Positions 1 through 5,520 of a DNA stretch of 8,596 nt are shown here, piece after piece (position 1 is the stretch's first letter; every line of letters starts with the position of its first letter). This DNA is from Candidatus Bathyarchaeota archaeon (GTDB lineage Archaea > Thermoproteota > Bathyarchaeia > TCS64). Under the pieces are notes generated by a model. It made no database searches and was not told the origin of the DNA. It worked only from the letters and a program-made list of their open reading frames with translations. Made by a program: the position numbers and the translations under genes. Location: the NCBI GenBank assembly GCA_014730055.1, contig WJIV01000069.1:1-8596 (forward strand), written 5' to 3'.

Positions 1-116
1 AAGTATGCGATTTCACCCTTTTTCCATTCTGATTCTGGGATGTGATCTATACATTCCTTATAAGAACCTAATGTTAGATCGAATGATTCCAGCAATGTAG
101 CGCTTAACAAGTTCAA
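1..116 (-). CDS. DinB-like protein, N-terminal fragment (runs off left edge)
   Basis: A reverse-strand open frame starts at TTG 116-114 and runs off the window at base 1, giving 38 residues. An in-frame TAA lies two codons upstream of the TTG, so the start must be this TTG or the next one (110-108). The sequence reads LLESFDLTLGSYKECIDHIP and continues with ESEWKKGEIAY. This resembles the first helix and loop of DinB/YfiT-like four-helix-bundle proteins, where an aromatic-rich helix is followed by 'L..eeW'. DinB-fold proteins are putative metal-dependent transferases or hydrolases. The metal-binding histidines would lie beyond the edge, so they cannot be checked. It is divergent from aIF-1A across a 302-base gap. 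That it is coding is fairly likely from composition; the family is a tentative reading. Confidence 0.5.
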   Translation of the reverse strand, partial: MNLLSATLLESFDLTLGSYKECIDHIPESEWKKGEIAY

Positions 117-418
117 AGATAATTATAACAACAAATTATTATGAATTTCCACTAATAATTATTCTCAAAATAACATTCCTCGTTTATATCTTAGTGGATC
201 TCGAATCCATTTGTAACCAGTTCAGTTTCTGGGGAAAAACGCAGCTCCATGCAAACCAAAAAACCCCAAAGTTATTCAACTCTGTTAGTCCACCTTGTTT
301 GGGTTCACCCATTGCATTCAACAACACTTTTTATTGTTACTTCACATTCTGAATTGTAAGTGAAGACAAATCGTAAATACTCCTATTTATAAAGCGTGCC
401 TCAGTATATACAGTTACA
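117..418. other. Intergenic region between divergent genes
   Basis: This spacer of about 300 bases separates the left-edge minus-strand gene from aIF-1A. The only supported element is the aIF-1A TATA box near its right end. A short palindromic patch at 194-209 (GTGGATCTCGAATCCA) looks like a tRNA T-arm at first glance, but no matching acceptor stem exists. A 19-codon reverse ORF (191-250) has no promoter or family support. I see nothing else here. Confidence 0.5.
386..393 (+). promoter_or_regulatory. TATA box of aIF-1A gene
   Basis: TTTATAAA is centred about 29 bases upstream of the ATG at 419. With the usual archaeal TATA-to-start-site distance of about 25 bases, transcription would begin within a few bases of the start codon, giving a leaderless or nearly leaderless mRNA. 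No Shine-Dalgarno sequence precedes the ATG, which agrees. Confidence 0.7.
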
Positions 419-733
419 ATGGGAAAGAAGCTAGTTAAGAGCGAGACAGATATTAGGCAAGGAATGAAACTCCCTAACGAATATGACTTACTCGGTGTGG
501 TACAGAAGAACTTAGGCTACACTCGGTTCATCATTAAATGTCAGGACGGTAATACCCGCCGGTGTAGAGTTAGAGGCAAGATGAAGAAGCGAAACTGGGT
601 AAGAGAAGGAGATGTTGTATTGGTATCACCCTGGGAGTTCAACTCCGATAAGAAAGGAGACATAATCTGGAGATATACTCAGAACCAGAGCTACTGGTTG
701 AAGTCGAAAGGCTACCTTAAAATGGACTATTAA
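419..733 (+). CDS. eif1A: Translation initiation factor aIF-1A
   Basis: A 104-residue protein, the usual length for archaeal aIF-1A, homologue of eukaryotic eIF1A and bacterial IF1. It binds the A-site region of the small ribosomal subunit, helping subunit dissociation and initiator tRNA placement. A short basic N-terminal tail (MGKKLVKSE) precedes an S1/OB-fold of roughly residues 20-85. Hallmarks are the stretch CRVRGKMKKRNWVREGDVVL at about 48-67, the following SPWEF, and DIIWRYTQNQ at 81-90, all strongly conserved in the family. The C-terminal helix is short (SYWLKSKGYL) and the long acidic eukaryotic tail is absent, as expected for an archaeon. The ATG at 419 fits the TATA box and the family's N-terminus. 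It is a single-gene unit, convergent with the SRPBCC gene. Confidence 0.97.
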   Translation: MGKKLVKSETDIRQGMKLPNEYDLLGVVQKNLGYTRFIIKCQDGNTRRCRVRGKMKKRNWVREGDVVLVSPWEFNSDKKGDIIWRYTQNQSYWLKSKGYLKMDY

Positions 734-774
734 AGATCATAAATAAATCCATTACAGTACATTTCTGGATCTGA

Positions 775-828
775 TTGCAAATATTTGATTCTTTATGCCA
801 AATCAATAATAAATATTCTAATTTGCAA
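775..828. terminator. Inverted repeat in convergent intergenic region, possible terminator
   Basis: TTGCAAAT at 775-782 is the exact inverse complement of ATTTGCAA at 821-828. Inside it TTGATT (785-790) pairs with AATCAA (801-806). It lies between the 3' ends of two convergent genes (aIF-1A and the SRPBCC gene), where a bidirectional transcription stop is expected. There is no long T-run, and the region is AT-rich enough for the structure to be partly chance. Confidence 0.35.
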
Positions 829-923
829 AACAAAAATAGTTAATATATCCATAATTTTGATACATATAGGAAAAAGTAGAATAATTAAGACTTGATTATA
901 ATTAGTGTTATAAGCTCAAATTA

Positions 924-1361
924 TCAAATACTTTTCAAGTATTCTTTTAATCTCTCTTTAATAAAATAGCTCCAACCAGATAAACAGCTTTCTCTCTTGA
1001 ACTCCGGTATATCAGCTGGAAAGTCCTCCGTAATTAAATGAGTTAATTTCAGTATTGTTGAATTATATTCCTCTTTTAATTCAAATGTAACGAATGAATC
1101 TCCCGAATAATCGCCATATTTCCAATTATACTCAATTACCTTTCTTGGTATCACTCTTGTGATTTTCCATTGATGCGTGAAAATCTTATCACCAGTTTTG
1201 ACATCAAACTCTACCTCAAACCCAACTATAGGTTTGAATTCCGGGATGTCCTTAAAGAACCACTTTCTCATCTGTTCGGTCTCGGTAATTGCATTCCAAA
1301 CGGTATCTAGATCTTTATTGAAGGACTCCTTTACAATAATGGGGGCTTCATCAGTTTTCAT
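924..1361 (-). CDS. SRPBCC / AHSA1-like (Aha1 C-terminal domain) protein
   Basis: A 145-residue protein of the START/Bet v 1-like (SRPBCC) superfamily, activator-of-Hsp90-ATPase-1-like branch. These single-domain proteins form a helix-grip fold with a deep hydrophobic pocket; their prokaryotic ligands are mostly unknown. Family features in order are a first strand IIVKESFNKDLDTVWNAIT (9-27), the helix and turn 'TEQMRKWFF' (28-36, matching the usual 'p..l.~WF'), strands with 'G.e..f' (47-52) and WKITRVIPRKVIEYNW (65-80), 'VTFELKEEYNSTILKLTH' (91-108), and a long C-terminal helix with 'SGWSYFIKERLKEYL' (128-142, usual 'GW...l..L..~L'). Length and order are complete. It starts at ATG 1361, and a TATA-like CTTAAAG on the minus strand (1391-1385) sits about 27 bases upstream. 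It follows rubrerythrin on the same strand by 112 bases but probably has its own promoter. Confidence 0.85.
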   Translation of the reverse strand: MKTDEAPIIVKESFNKDLDTVWNAITETEQMRKWFFKDIPEFKPIVGFEVEFDVKTGDKIFTHQWKITRVIPRKVIEYNWKYGDYSGDSFVTFELKEEYNSTILKLTHLITEDFPADIPEFKRESCLSGWSYFIKERLKEYLKSI

Positions 1362-1473
1362 ACATATGGTTTTTTACCCGATGCTTTAAGGATTCTTTAG
1401 ACCTATTAGGTTGAATAGAGGAAAAATTGTTTATTATCTAAAGGGATTTTACTAGTTTCAGTAAATAAAATAG

Positions 1474-2052
1474 TTAGTAGTTTGGGATGTGTAACTCATA
1501 GTACGATTTTGAATGTTTGCAAGCTGGGCAAAGATCAGGTGCTTCCTTTCCGTGATGTATGTAGCCACAGTTAAGGCAGTGCCATTCTACTTCTTCATCC
1601 CTCTTGAATACCATTCCCTTTTTCACGTTCTCAAGGAGTTTTCTGTATCGCTTCTCATGCTCTTCCTCAACCTCCGCTATCTCTTCAAAGCTCTCAGCGA
1701 TATCATGGAAACCTTCTTCCCGTGCAGTTTTCTCAAAATCCGGGTATAGGGTACCCCACTCAAGCTTCTCGCCCTCGGCAGCCTCTAGGAGATTCTCCTC
1801 TGTTGTACCTATCCTACCTGCAGGGTATTCTGCGGTTATCTCCAGTAATCCACCATCTTCTAAATACTTGAAAAATACTTCTGCGTGTTCCTTCTCATTC
1901 GCCGCTGTCTCCTCGAAGATACGCTGAATCTGGACATATCCTTCATTTCTAGCTACACTTGCAAAGAATGTATACCTGTTTCGTGCCTGACTTTCTCCAG
2001 CGAAGGCTTTTAACAAGTTTTTTTCTGTTTTTGTTCCTTTTAACCTCGACAA
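1474..2052 (-). CDS. rbr: Rubrerythrin
   Basis: A 192-residue rubrerythrin, a cytoplasmic non-haem iron protein that reduces hydrogen peroxide in anaerobes, normally receiving electrons from rubredoxin/NAD(P)H oxidoreductases. The N-terminal ferritin-like four-helix bundle (about 1-145) carries the diiron motifs: E20 in FAGESQARNRY, E53 and H56 in ANEKEHAE, E95 and E98 in EGEKLEW, and the ExxH of E129-H132 in EVEEEHEKRY. The C-terminal rubredoxin-like domain has C159xxC162 and C175xxC178 for a mononuclear iron. Length and all ligands match intact family members. The start codon is TTG at 2052-2050; an in-frame TGA lies only five codons upstream and no ATG or GTG lies between. A TATA box stands at the right distance. 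It is divergent from the small cysteine protein at 2237. Confidence 0.96.
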   Translation of the reverse strand: MSRLKGTKTEKNLLKAFAGESQARNRYTFFASVARNEGYVQIQRIFEETAANEKEHAEVFFKYLEDGGLLEITAEYPAGRIGTTEENLLEAAEGEKLEWGTLYPDFEKTAREEGFHDIAESFEEIAEVEEEHEKRYRKLLENVKKGMVFKRDEEVEWHCLNCGYIHHGKEAPDLCPACKHSKSYYELHIPNY

Positions 2053-2080
2053 GATTATCTCATTTCAATTAATAACTCAT

Positions 2081-2090
2081 GTATATATAA
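2081..2090 (-). promoter_or_regulatory. TATA box of rubrerythrin gene
   Basis: On the minus strand this reads TTATATATAC, centred about 33 bases upstream of the TTG start at 2052. The predicted transcript would have a leader of only about eight bases. This supports the non-ATG start, since no other start codon lies in the open frame upstream. Confidence 0.65.
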
Positions 2091-2206
2091 TTAACCAAAC
2101 TGAATTTGAATAAAATAAATTATATCCATTTAGCAACATGAATTTAGTATTATACAACTTATTCTAACTATTAAAATTCTTATAAAATAATAACTAATCA
2201 ATATGC

Positions 2207-2213
2207 TTTATAT
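2207..2213 (+). promoter_or_regulatory. TATA box of the small four-cysteine protein gene
   Basis: TTTATAT is centred 27 bases upstream of the ATG at 2237, which predicts a leaderless transcript. The longer string GCTTTATATCA recurs upstream of the cold-shock gene (3086-3096). On the minus strand a closely related TTTTATATC precedes the racemase gene. Confidence 0.55.
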
Positions 2214-2236
2214 CACGGCATACATATAAAATAGTA

Positions 2237-2341
2237 ATGACTAAATGTGTAATTTGCGGAAAGTCTACACAATGTAGAGGCCCTGACTTCCCATTCTGCA
2301 AGTTAGAAAAACTGGAAAAATCCCGCGAGGAATCCAAGTAA
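2237..2341 (+). CDS. 34-residue four-cysteine (putative zinc-binding) mini-protein
   Basis: ATG 2237 to TAA 2339-2341 encodes MTKCVICGKSTQCRGPDFPF followed by CKLEKLEKSREESK. Cysteines at 4, 7, 13 and 21 form a CxxC-x5-C-x7-C pattern, suggesting a single zinc-binding knuckle. The charged tail (about 23-34) is probably helical. A well-placed TATA box upstream supports real expression. It is divergent from rubrerythrin across a 184-base spacer, so the two could share control. I do not recognise a named family. Possible roles are binding RNA, DNA or another protein; none can be read from sequence alone. It is shorter than usual gene-calling cut-offs and so easily missed. Cysteine spacing and promoter fit argue that it is real; chance cannot be excluded at this length. 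Confidence 0.6.
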   Translation: MTKCVICGKSTQCRGPDFPFCKLEKLEKSREESK

Positions 2342-2512
2342 AACCCTGAAATTAGAGTTATAATCCTTAGGGAAACTTGAACACTCAGTAGAAAATTCAC
2401 AAGTGACTTTTTCAGTGCATAACTGTTGGTATTTGACTCACAAACTGTCGTTCTAAACAAGCGAAAAAAACTATCTTAGTTACAAAAATCATACCATAAA
2501 GGTTACATGGGG

Positions 2513-2523
2513 TTTATTATATA
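2513..2523 (+). promoter_or_regulatory. TATA box of DUF2153-like gene
   Basis: TTTATTATATA lies about 25 bases upstream of ATG 2543. It falls inside the 12-codon N-terminal extension that would result from using the earlier in-frame ATG at 2507. This argues that the true start is 2543 and that the mRNA is leaderless. Confidence 0.65.
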
Positions 2524-2542
2524 CCCTGTTCAATGTGAGACC

Positions 2543-2878
2543 ATGAGCGATAACGTGATAAACAAGAGAAGAAAGATGCTTGACGGTATAAAAAATCTCA
2601 CGGAAATGGAAGAAAAGGATAGACTGGAATACGTAAAATCGATAAAGATACACCTGGCATACATCGGACAGAGCCTAGCTGGTTGGGGAAAATGGATAAA
2701 CAACCCAGAAATAATGGCCACGTTCACAAGAAACGAGCTAGAAGAGATAGAGTCTAACCTGTCGGACCTAACAGAGGACTTCATCAAGAACGATATAGAG
2801 ACCATGAAAGTCGCTCAGCAAAAGGGACTAAAATTCCAAGCCCGGGAAAAAAAGGAAAACATCAACTTCATCATTTAG
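2543..2878 (+). CDS. DUF2153-like archaeal helical protein
   Basis: A 111-residue, almost all-helical, charged soluble protein. The core 'IHLAYIGQSLAGWGKWINNP' (36-55), then EIMATFTRNELEEIESNLSD (56-75) and DLTEDFIKNDIETM (75-88), resembles the DUF2153 family. That family is known from archaea and has a similar pattern of an aromatic-rich helix, a 'W...P' turn, and a helix ending in a 'LL.LDI.HT'-type segment. Family function is unknown. I chose ATG 2543 over the in-frame ATG 2507 because a TATA box sits between them and the extra residues (MGFIIYPVQCET) do not look like part of the domain. The C-terminal tail (about 97-111) is lysine-rich and probably disordered. It stands alone; a strong hairpin begins 15 bases after its stop. 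Confidence 0.72.
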   Translation: MSDNVINKRRKMLDGIKNLTEMEEKDRLEYVKSIKIHLAYIGQSLAGWGKWINNPEIMATFTRNELEEIESNLSDLTEDFIKNDIETMKVAQQKGLKFQAREKKENINFII

Positions 2879-2893
2879 AGAATCAGAAGTCTG

Positions 2894-2943
2894 TGGGAGA
2901 GCCAGTCCCTCACATTGGGGGACACAAGGAACTGGCTCTCCCA
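2894..2943 (+). repeat. Perfect 13-bp inverted repeat with nested inner hairpin
   Basis: The arms TGGGAGAGCCAGT (2894-2906) and ACTGGCTCTCCCA (2931-2943) are exact inverse complements. Inside, GTCCCTC (2905-2911) can pair with GGGGGAC (2917-2923, one G-T pair) around the loop ACATT. If both form, the outer helix shortens to 11 pairs and leaves a one-sided bulge at 2924-2932. It starts 15 bases after the DUF2153-like stop codon and is much richer in G and C than its surroundings. No T-run follows, so it is not a standard archaeal terminator. It may be a 3'-UTR processing or stability element, a small structured RNA, or a trace of a small inverted-repeat element. No protein-coding sense was found. 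Confidence 0.7.
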
Positions 2944-3039
2944 AGAGCTAATCTAATTTCAGGGATATAACACCTACCTTTTTCGGAAAAAAGTTCAAAT
3001 GATGACTATTTACGAACCCTTAATAATCACCCCCAAATA

Positions 3040-3109
3040 TGTATTGTAAGAAGCGTTTCATTATTCGCTTAATGTAGTAATTATCGCTTTATATCAAGAG
3101 GTGAAAAAT
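3040..3109 (+). promoter_or_regulatory. 5' leader of cold-shock gene with small alternative stems
   Basis: Unlike its neighbours this gene appears to have a real leader. AAGCG at 3051-3055 can pair with CGCTT at 3066-3070, or instead with CGCTT at 3085-3089, the latter close to the Shine-Dalgarno at 3098-3104. Candidate TATA-like strings upstream are TTAATAAT (about 3019-3026) and AAATATGTAT (3035-3044). The TTTATAT at 3088-3094 is too close to the start to be the promoter of this gene. Temperature-dependent control is speculation from family habit; the stems are short. Confidence 0.3.
3098..3104 (+). promoter_or_regulatory. Shine-Dalgarno site fixing the cold-shock start
   Basis: GAGGTGA matches the complement of the 16S rRNA 3' end and lies five bases before TTG 3110. 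The GTG inside it (3101) is in frame and would add three residues (MKN), but it is more sensibly part of the ribosome site. No other gene in the window shows so clear a Shine-Dalgarno. Confidence 0.7.
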
Positions 3110-3307
3110 TTGAAAGGTACAGTTAAAAAATGGCTAGAGTTTAGAGGATTTGGCTTCATAAATGTTGAAGACTCAGAAGAGGACGTGTTTGTCCATCATA
3201 CAGAGCTGAATGAGACCACATCCCTGATGAGCGGACAGAAGGTCGAGTTTGAGATTGAAGACACACCAAAAGGTCCGAGAGCCCTAGACGTTAAGATAGT
3301 AGTCTAA
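3110..3307 (+). CDS. cspA: CspA-family cold-shock protein
   Basis: A 65-residue single cold-shock domain (OB fold), the usual size for CspA proteins, which bind single-stranded RNA and DNA and act as RNA chaperones. It opens with MKGTVKKWLEFRGFGFI, where most relatives read MKGTVKWFN..KGFGFI. RNP1 is RGFGFI (12-17) and RNP2 is DVFVHH (25-30); W8, F14, F16, F27 and H29 supply the nucleic-acid-stacking surface. The end shows the usual pattern GQKVEFEIEDTPKGPRALDV. TTG 3110 was preferred over GTG 3101 because the Shine-Dalgarno overlaps the GTG and the family begins with KGTV. A hairpin and T-rich tract follow. Cold-shock domains are patchy in archaea, so acquisition from bacteria at some point is possible, and the bacterial-style ribosome site agrees with that. 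Confidence 0.93.
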   Translation: MKGTVKKWLEFRGFGFINVEDSEEDVFVHHTELNETTSLMSGQKVEFEIEDTPKGPRALDVKIVV

Positions 3308-3310
3308 GAT

Positions 3311-3380
3311 CAGAGTAACTCTGCTCTTAATAATTCAAGATTCTTTGTGTCCCTTTTTAGGGACTTTATATAACTTTTTT
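3311..3380 (+). terminator. Terminator of cold-shock gene
   Basis: A small hairpin CAGAG-TAA-CTCTG (3311-3323) is followed by GTCCCT/AGGGAC (3349-3354 with 3359-3364) around a TTTT loop. T-rich stretches come after, including T6 at 3375-3380 and more T-runs to about 3410. T-rich tracts are the main archaeal termination signal. The region also lies between convergent genes and may stop transcription from both sides. Confidence 0.6.
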
Positions 3381-3502
3381 AAGCACTTTTTAAAGCTTTT
3401 AGCTTTTGACTGGCAGAGAGGTATTTTATCACTTTAAAAAAGGGGGTCGCAAAAATGTTCAGAAAATATTTAGTACATGTGTATATTACTAGACGGAGTT
3501 CA

Positions 3503-3967
3503 TTATGTTATCTGATGATCATATTCATCGTTGAGTGTCTTGTAAGGGATTATTTTCAGACTCCCGCTCTCAATACGGTACCCTCTTATCCCATCAAACT
3601 CAATGTCGTTATCCTCCAGTATTCTTAGAATTGCTTCCTCGTAGCCCTCAGGTACGTAGAAGAAGAGTTTCTTGTACTTACGACCATAGGGTGCTACCTC
3701 AGACATTATATCCCACTTCTCGATGCTTTCCTCACTTATCGCCTCTGCAGGCTCGACCAAGCCATACTCGCGTACGCTACCGTCGCCATTGAAAACCACC
3801 AAGCTAGGATATATGATCCCCTTCTCCCATTTGATACCGAATCTCTTTGTCTCATCATTAACAACTGTTCGACGATTATCGGACCAGTTCTCCTGATCAA
3901 CAAATGGAAAACGTGTAGCCGCGATTATCCTGGTAATTCTGCTTAGAAGAATCTCAGAGTCAACCAT
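3503..3967 (-). CDS. Uncharacterised protein, possibly degenerate nuclease-like fold
   Basis: A 154-residue protein I do not recognise with certainty. The start is ATG 3967; the frame extends to a TTG at 4057, but a TATA-like CATATACC (minus strand, 3994-3987) about 24 bases upstream of 3967 favours the shorter form. The middle reads GIIYPSLVVFNGDGSVREYG then LVEPAEAISEESIEKW (50-85), and the end reads KYKKLFFYVPEGYEEAILRI then LEDNDIEFDGIRGYRI (98-132). This order of strand, acidic turn, strand with VE, helix, then strand with VPEG recalls small PD-(D/E)XK-like proteins, whose core is 'PD.vv...g....~EvE'. Here the expected P-D is P-S (54-55) and no lysine follows the glutamate, so if related it is probably inactive. 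That is inference only. It is convergent with the cold-shock gene. Confidence 0.7.
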   Translation of the reverse strand: MVDSEILLSRITRIIAATRFPFVDQENWSDNRRTVVNDETKRFGIKWEKGIIYPSLVVFNGDGSVREYGLVEPAEAISEESIEKWDIMSEVAPYGRKYKKLFFYVPEGYEEAILRILEDNDIEFDGIRGYRIESGSLKIIPYKTLNDEYDHQIT

Positions 3968-4179
3968 ATCGGATAGACTGATTAAAGGTATATGATTCTT
4001 ACTAAATTGTCCAGGTCCAAAAAAGTAAGGAATTTTTCCACCAAAAAAAGTCAGCAAGATAGTGAAAAAACCAGGTAGGCACCAGTCTTCTATTTTTCAT
4101 AAATACGACCCCTACTAATCAACCTGTAAACGTTTGACCCTTGAACCTGATTATTAAAACGAGATAACTTTGTCCACCC

Positions 4180-4284
4180 ATGTACCACAAAGAAACGAAG
4201 AAATTCATTGGGATCTGGCTAATGCTAAACAGGATTCCGGATATTATCCCTGCTTTATTCTCATTAAGCTTAGATATTTATTAA
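4180..4284 (+). CDS. Possible 34-residue small protein
   Basis: ATG 4180 to TAA 4282-4284 encodes MYHKETKKFIGIWLMLNRIP followed by DIIPALFSLSLDIY. A basic N-terminus leads into a largely hydrophobic stretch, which could be a short membrane-associated helix broken by prolines. TTATTAAAAC (4150-4159) about 25 bases upstream is a passable TATA box for a leaderless transcript. There is no family match I can name, and such short ORFs occur by chance in AT-rich spacers. A small peptide gene or a fragment of a lost gene are equal possibilities. Confidence 0.25.
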   Translation: MYHKETKKFIGIWLMLNRIPDIIPALFSLSLDIY

Positions 4285-4433
4285 CTACCGGTCATACAAA
4301 ATGGCGATATTAATTACACATAACATATTTTGATTATTTAGATCTATTTAATTTACTTTTACTATATAGAATTATATTCGTATCTAAGCATAACTAGAAT
4401 TCTTCATAGGTTTCCTCAATATAATATGAAGGG

Positions 4434-4442
4434 TTTATTTAT
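4434..4442 (+). promoter_or_regulatory. TATA box of membrane beta-repeat protein gene
   Basis: TTTATTTAT is centred 26 bases upstream of ATG 4464. This supports that start over the in-frame ATG at 4473 and predicts a leaderless mRNA. Confidence 0.6.
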
Positions 4443-4463
4443 CATTATTCATCTCCCAAACCA

Positions 4464-5474
4464 ATGATCAAAATGAAAACGAAATTAAGTTTAATACTAG
4501 CATTTACAATTGTATTCCTTTCTCTAACTCCAGGAGTTGTATCAGCAGAGGAAATCATATCCCGTGGATCTGTAACCATCAACGAACCAGTTGGCGAGGA
4601 CCTATTTGTAATGGGAGGCGATATCATAATAAACGCCGAGGTGCAGGGCGACGTATTTGCTATGGCCGGGAACATACGAGTAGATGCCCCCATCCTGGGC
4701 GATATAATCGCCATGGGAGGGCAGGTCTACCTGAACGAGGATGTGGAGGGAAAAATAATTGCAGCATCGGGCAATGTCAGGATATCGGGAAACGCTCAGG
4801 AGATTATCGTCGCCGCTGGTGCAGTCAATATACGCTCAACCTCGGTTATCCAGAACTACGGTATGCTCGCAGCTGGAGAGGTCACCAACGCAGGTACCTT
4901 CATGGGTAACTTGAACGTCAGATCCTCTGAATTCACCAACACCGGTACAGTAGAAGGTAATCTGAACTACCAGAAACCAGAAGAGCGAGGACGAAACAGG
5001 TTCTCAGTATATAATATTCTTACAAAAGTTGGCTTCTTCGCAATGGGTATAGCAATGCTAAGGGTCTTCAGCCCCGTGTACTTTACATTCGAGACCGAAT
5101 TGGAAAGATCAGTATTGAAGAAAGGTGTGGTAGGATTGGTTGTAGGATTGGCCTCTACATTGATATTCATAATACTAATGATAACTGGCGTAGGTCTTCC
5201 CTTCGCGCTAGCCTACTCCTCAATGGTCTTTATGGCCCTCCTCTTCTCAGGTATTCTGGTATCCTATCCTTTGGGGCGCTGGATTGCATCGTTAATACGA
5301 ATTGAGGAGAGAAGCAATAATGACATCATATTCTTTAGCATAGGTTTCATTATAATAAACGTACTTTACTTGATACCTACAGTGGGCTTTTTCACCAGAA
5401 TAATTGTTGTGAGTCTAGGTCTGGGAGCCACATTTTACGCGACCCTCAACAACTGGGAAATGATAACCGCTTAA
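4464..5474 (+). CDS. Secreted bactofilin-like beta-repeat domain fused to multi-helix membrane domain
   Basis: A 336-residue protein. Residues 1-28 form a signal peptide (basic MIKMKTK, hydrophobic core, VSA cleavage site). Residues 30-170 are short repeats of about 18-20 residues with alternating hydrophobics and Gly/Asn turns, such as EDLFVMGGDIIINAEV, GDVFAMAGNIRVDAPI, GDIIAMGGQVYLNEDV and GKIIAASGNVRISGNA. This is the pattern of a right-handed beta-helix of the polymer-forming (bactofilin-like) type. After a charged linker (PEERGRNR), about five hydrophobic segments follow at roughly 184-205, 222-243, 245-268, 288-308 and 310-328. The repeat domain should lie outside the cell, anchored by the membrane part. 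Similar architectures are common as uncharacterised 'polymer-forming cytoskeletal protein' entries; function is unknown, with cell-surface scaffolding an inference. A strong terminator follows, so it is transcribed alone. Confidence 0.85.
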   Translation: MIKMKTKLSLILAFTIVFLSLTPGVVSAEEIISRGSVTINEPVGEDLFVMGGDIIINAEVQGDVFAMAGNIRVDAPILGDIIAMGGQVYLNEDVEGKIIAASGNVRISGNAQEIIVAAGAVNIRSTSVIQNYGMLAAGEVTNAGTFMGNLNVRSSEFTNTGTVEGNLNYQKPEERGRNRFSVYNILTKVGFFAMGIAMLRVFSPVYFTFETELERSVLKKGVVGLVVGLASTLIFIILMITGVGLPFALAYSSMVFMALLFSGILVSYPLGRWIASLIRIEERSNNDIIFFSIGFIIINVLYLIPTVGFFTRIIVVSLGLGATFYATLNNWEMITA

Positions 5475-5510
5475 GAAACCCTAAACCATTTTTTAGTTTC
5501 TTATTTTTTT
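5472..5510 (+). terminator. Terminator hairpin plus T7, overlapping the stop codon
   Basis: TAAGAAAC (5472-5479, including the TAA stop) pairs exactly with GTTTCTTA (5496-5503), and T7 follows at 5504-5510. An alternative inner pairing CTAAA/TTTAG is also available. It looks like an intrinsic terminator for the membrane protein gene. Confidence 0.75.
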
Positions 5511-5520
5511 AATAAATTAC

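Larger units (their letters stand above)
3968..4463. other. Long intergenic region between divergent genes
   Basis: About 500 AT-rich bases separate the minus-strand unknown gene from the membrane protein gene. They hold the TATA box of the unknown gene near 3990, a weak 34-codon ORF with its own TATA-like string (4150-4159), and the TATA box of the membrane protein gene near 4438. The stretch 4285-4430 is extremely AT-rich with no clear structure or coding potential. Confidence 0.5.

Noticed and set aside
194..212. Stem-loop resembling a tRNA T-arm on the minus strand
   Set aside because: The loop does not fully match the T-loop consensus, and no acceptor, D or anticodon stems can be built around it.
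191..250. Reverse-strand 19-codon ORF starting at ATG 250
   Set aside because: Too short, no promoter at a fitting distance and no recognisable motif.
2194..2460. 88-codon reverse-strand ORF antisense to the four-cysteine protein
   Set aside because: Composition is unlike a protein, it has no family match, and it overlaps a better supported small gene and promoter on the other strand.
2998..3030. ATGATGA string that could be a C box of a C/D guide RNA
   Set aside because: No CTGA D box follows at a suitable distance and no terminal stem is present.
3455..3628. 57-codon forward ORF (ATG 3455) with a GGGGG string upstream
   Set aside because: It runs mostly antisense to the better supported minus-strand gene at 3503-3967 and has no promoter or domain support.
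3968..4057. N-terminal extension of the 3503-3967 gene from a TTG at 4057
   Set aside because: A TATA-like box at 3987-3994 fits the ATG at 3967, and the extension is not needed for a complete domain.
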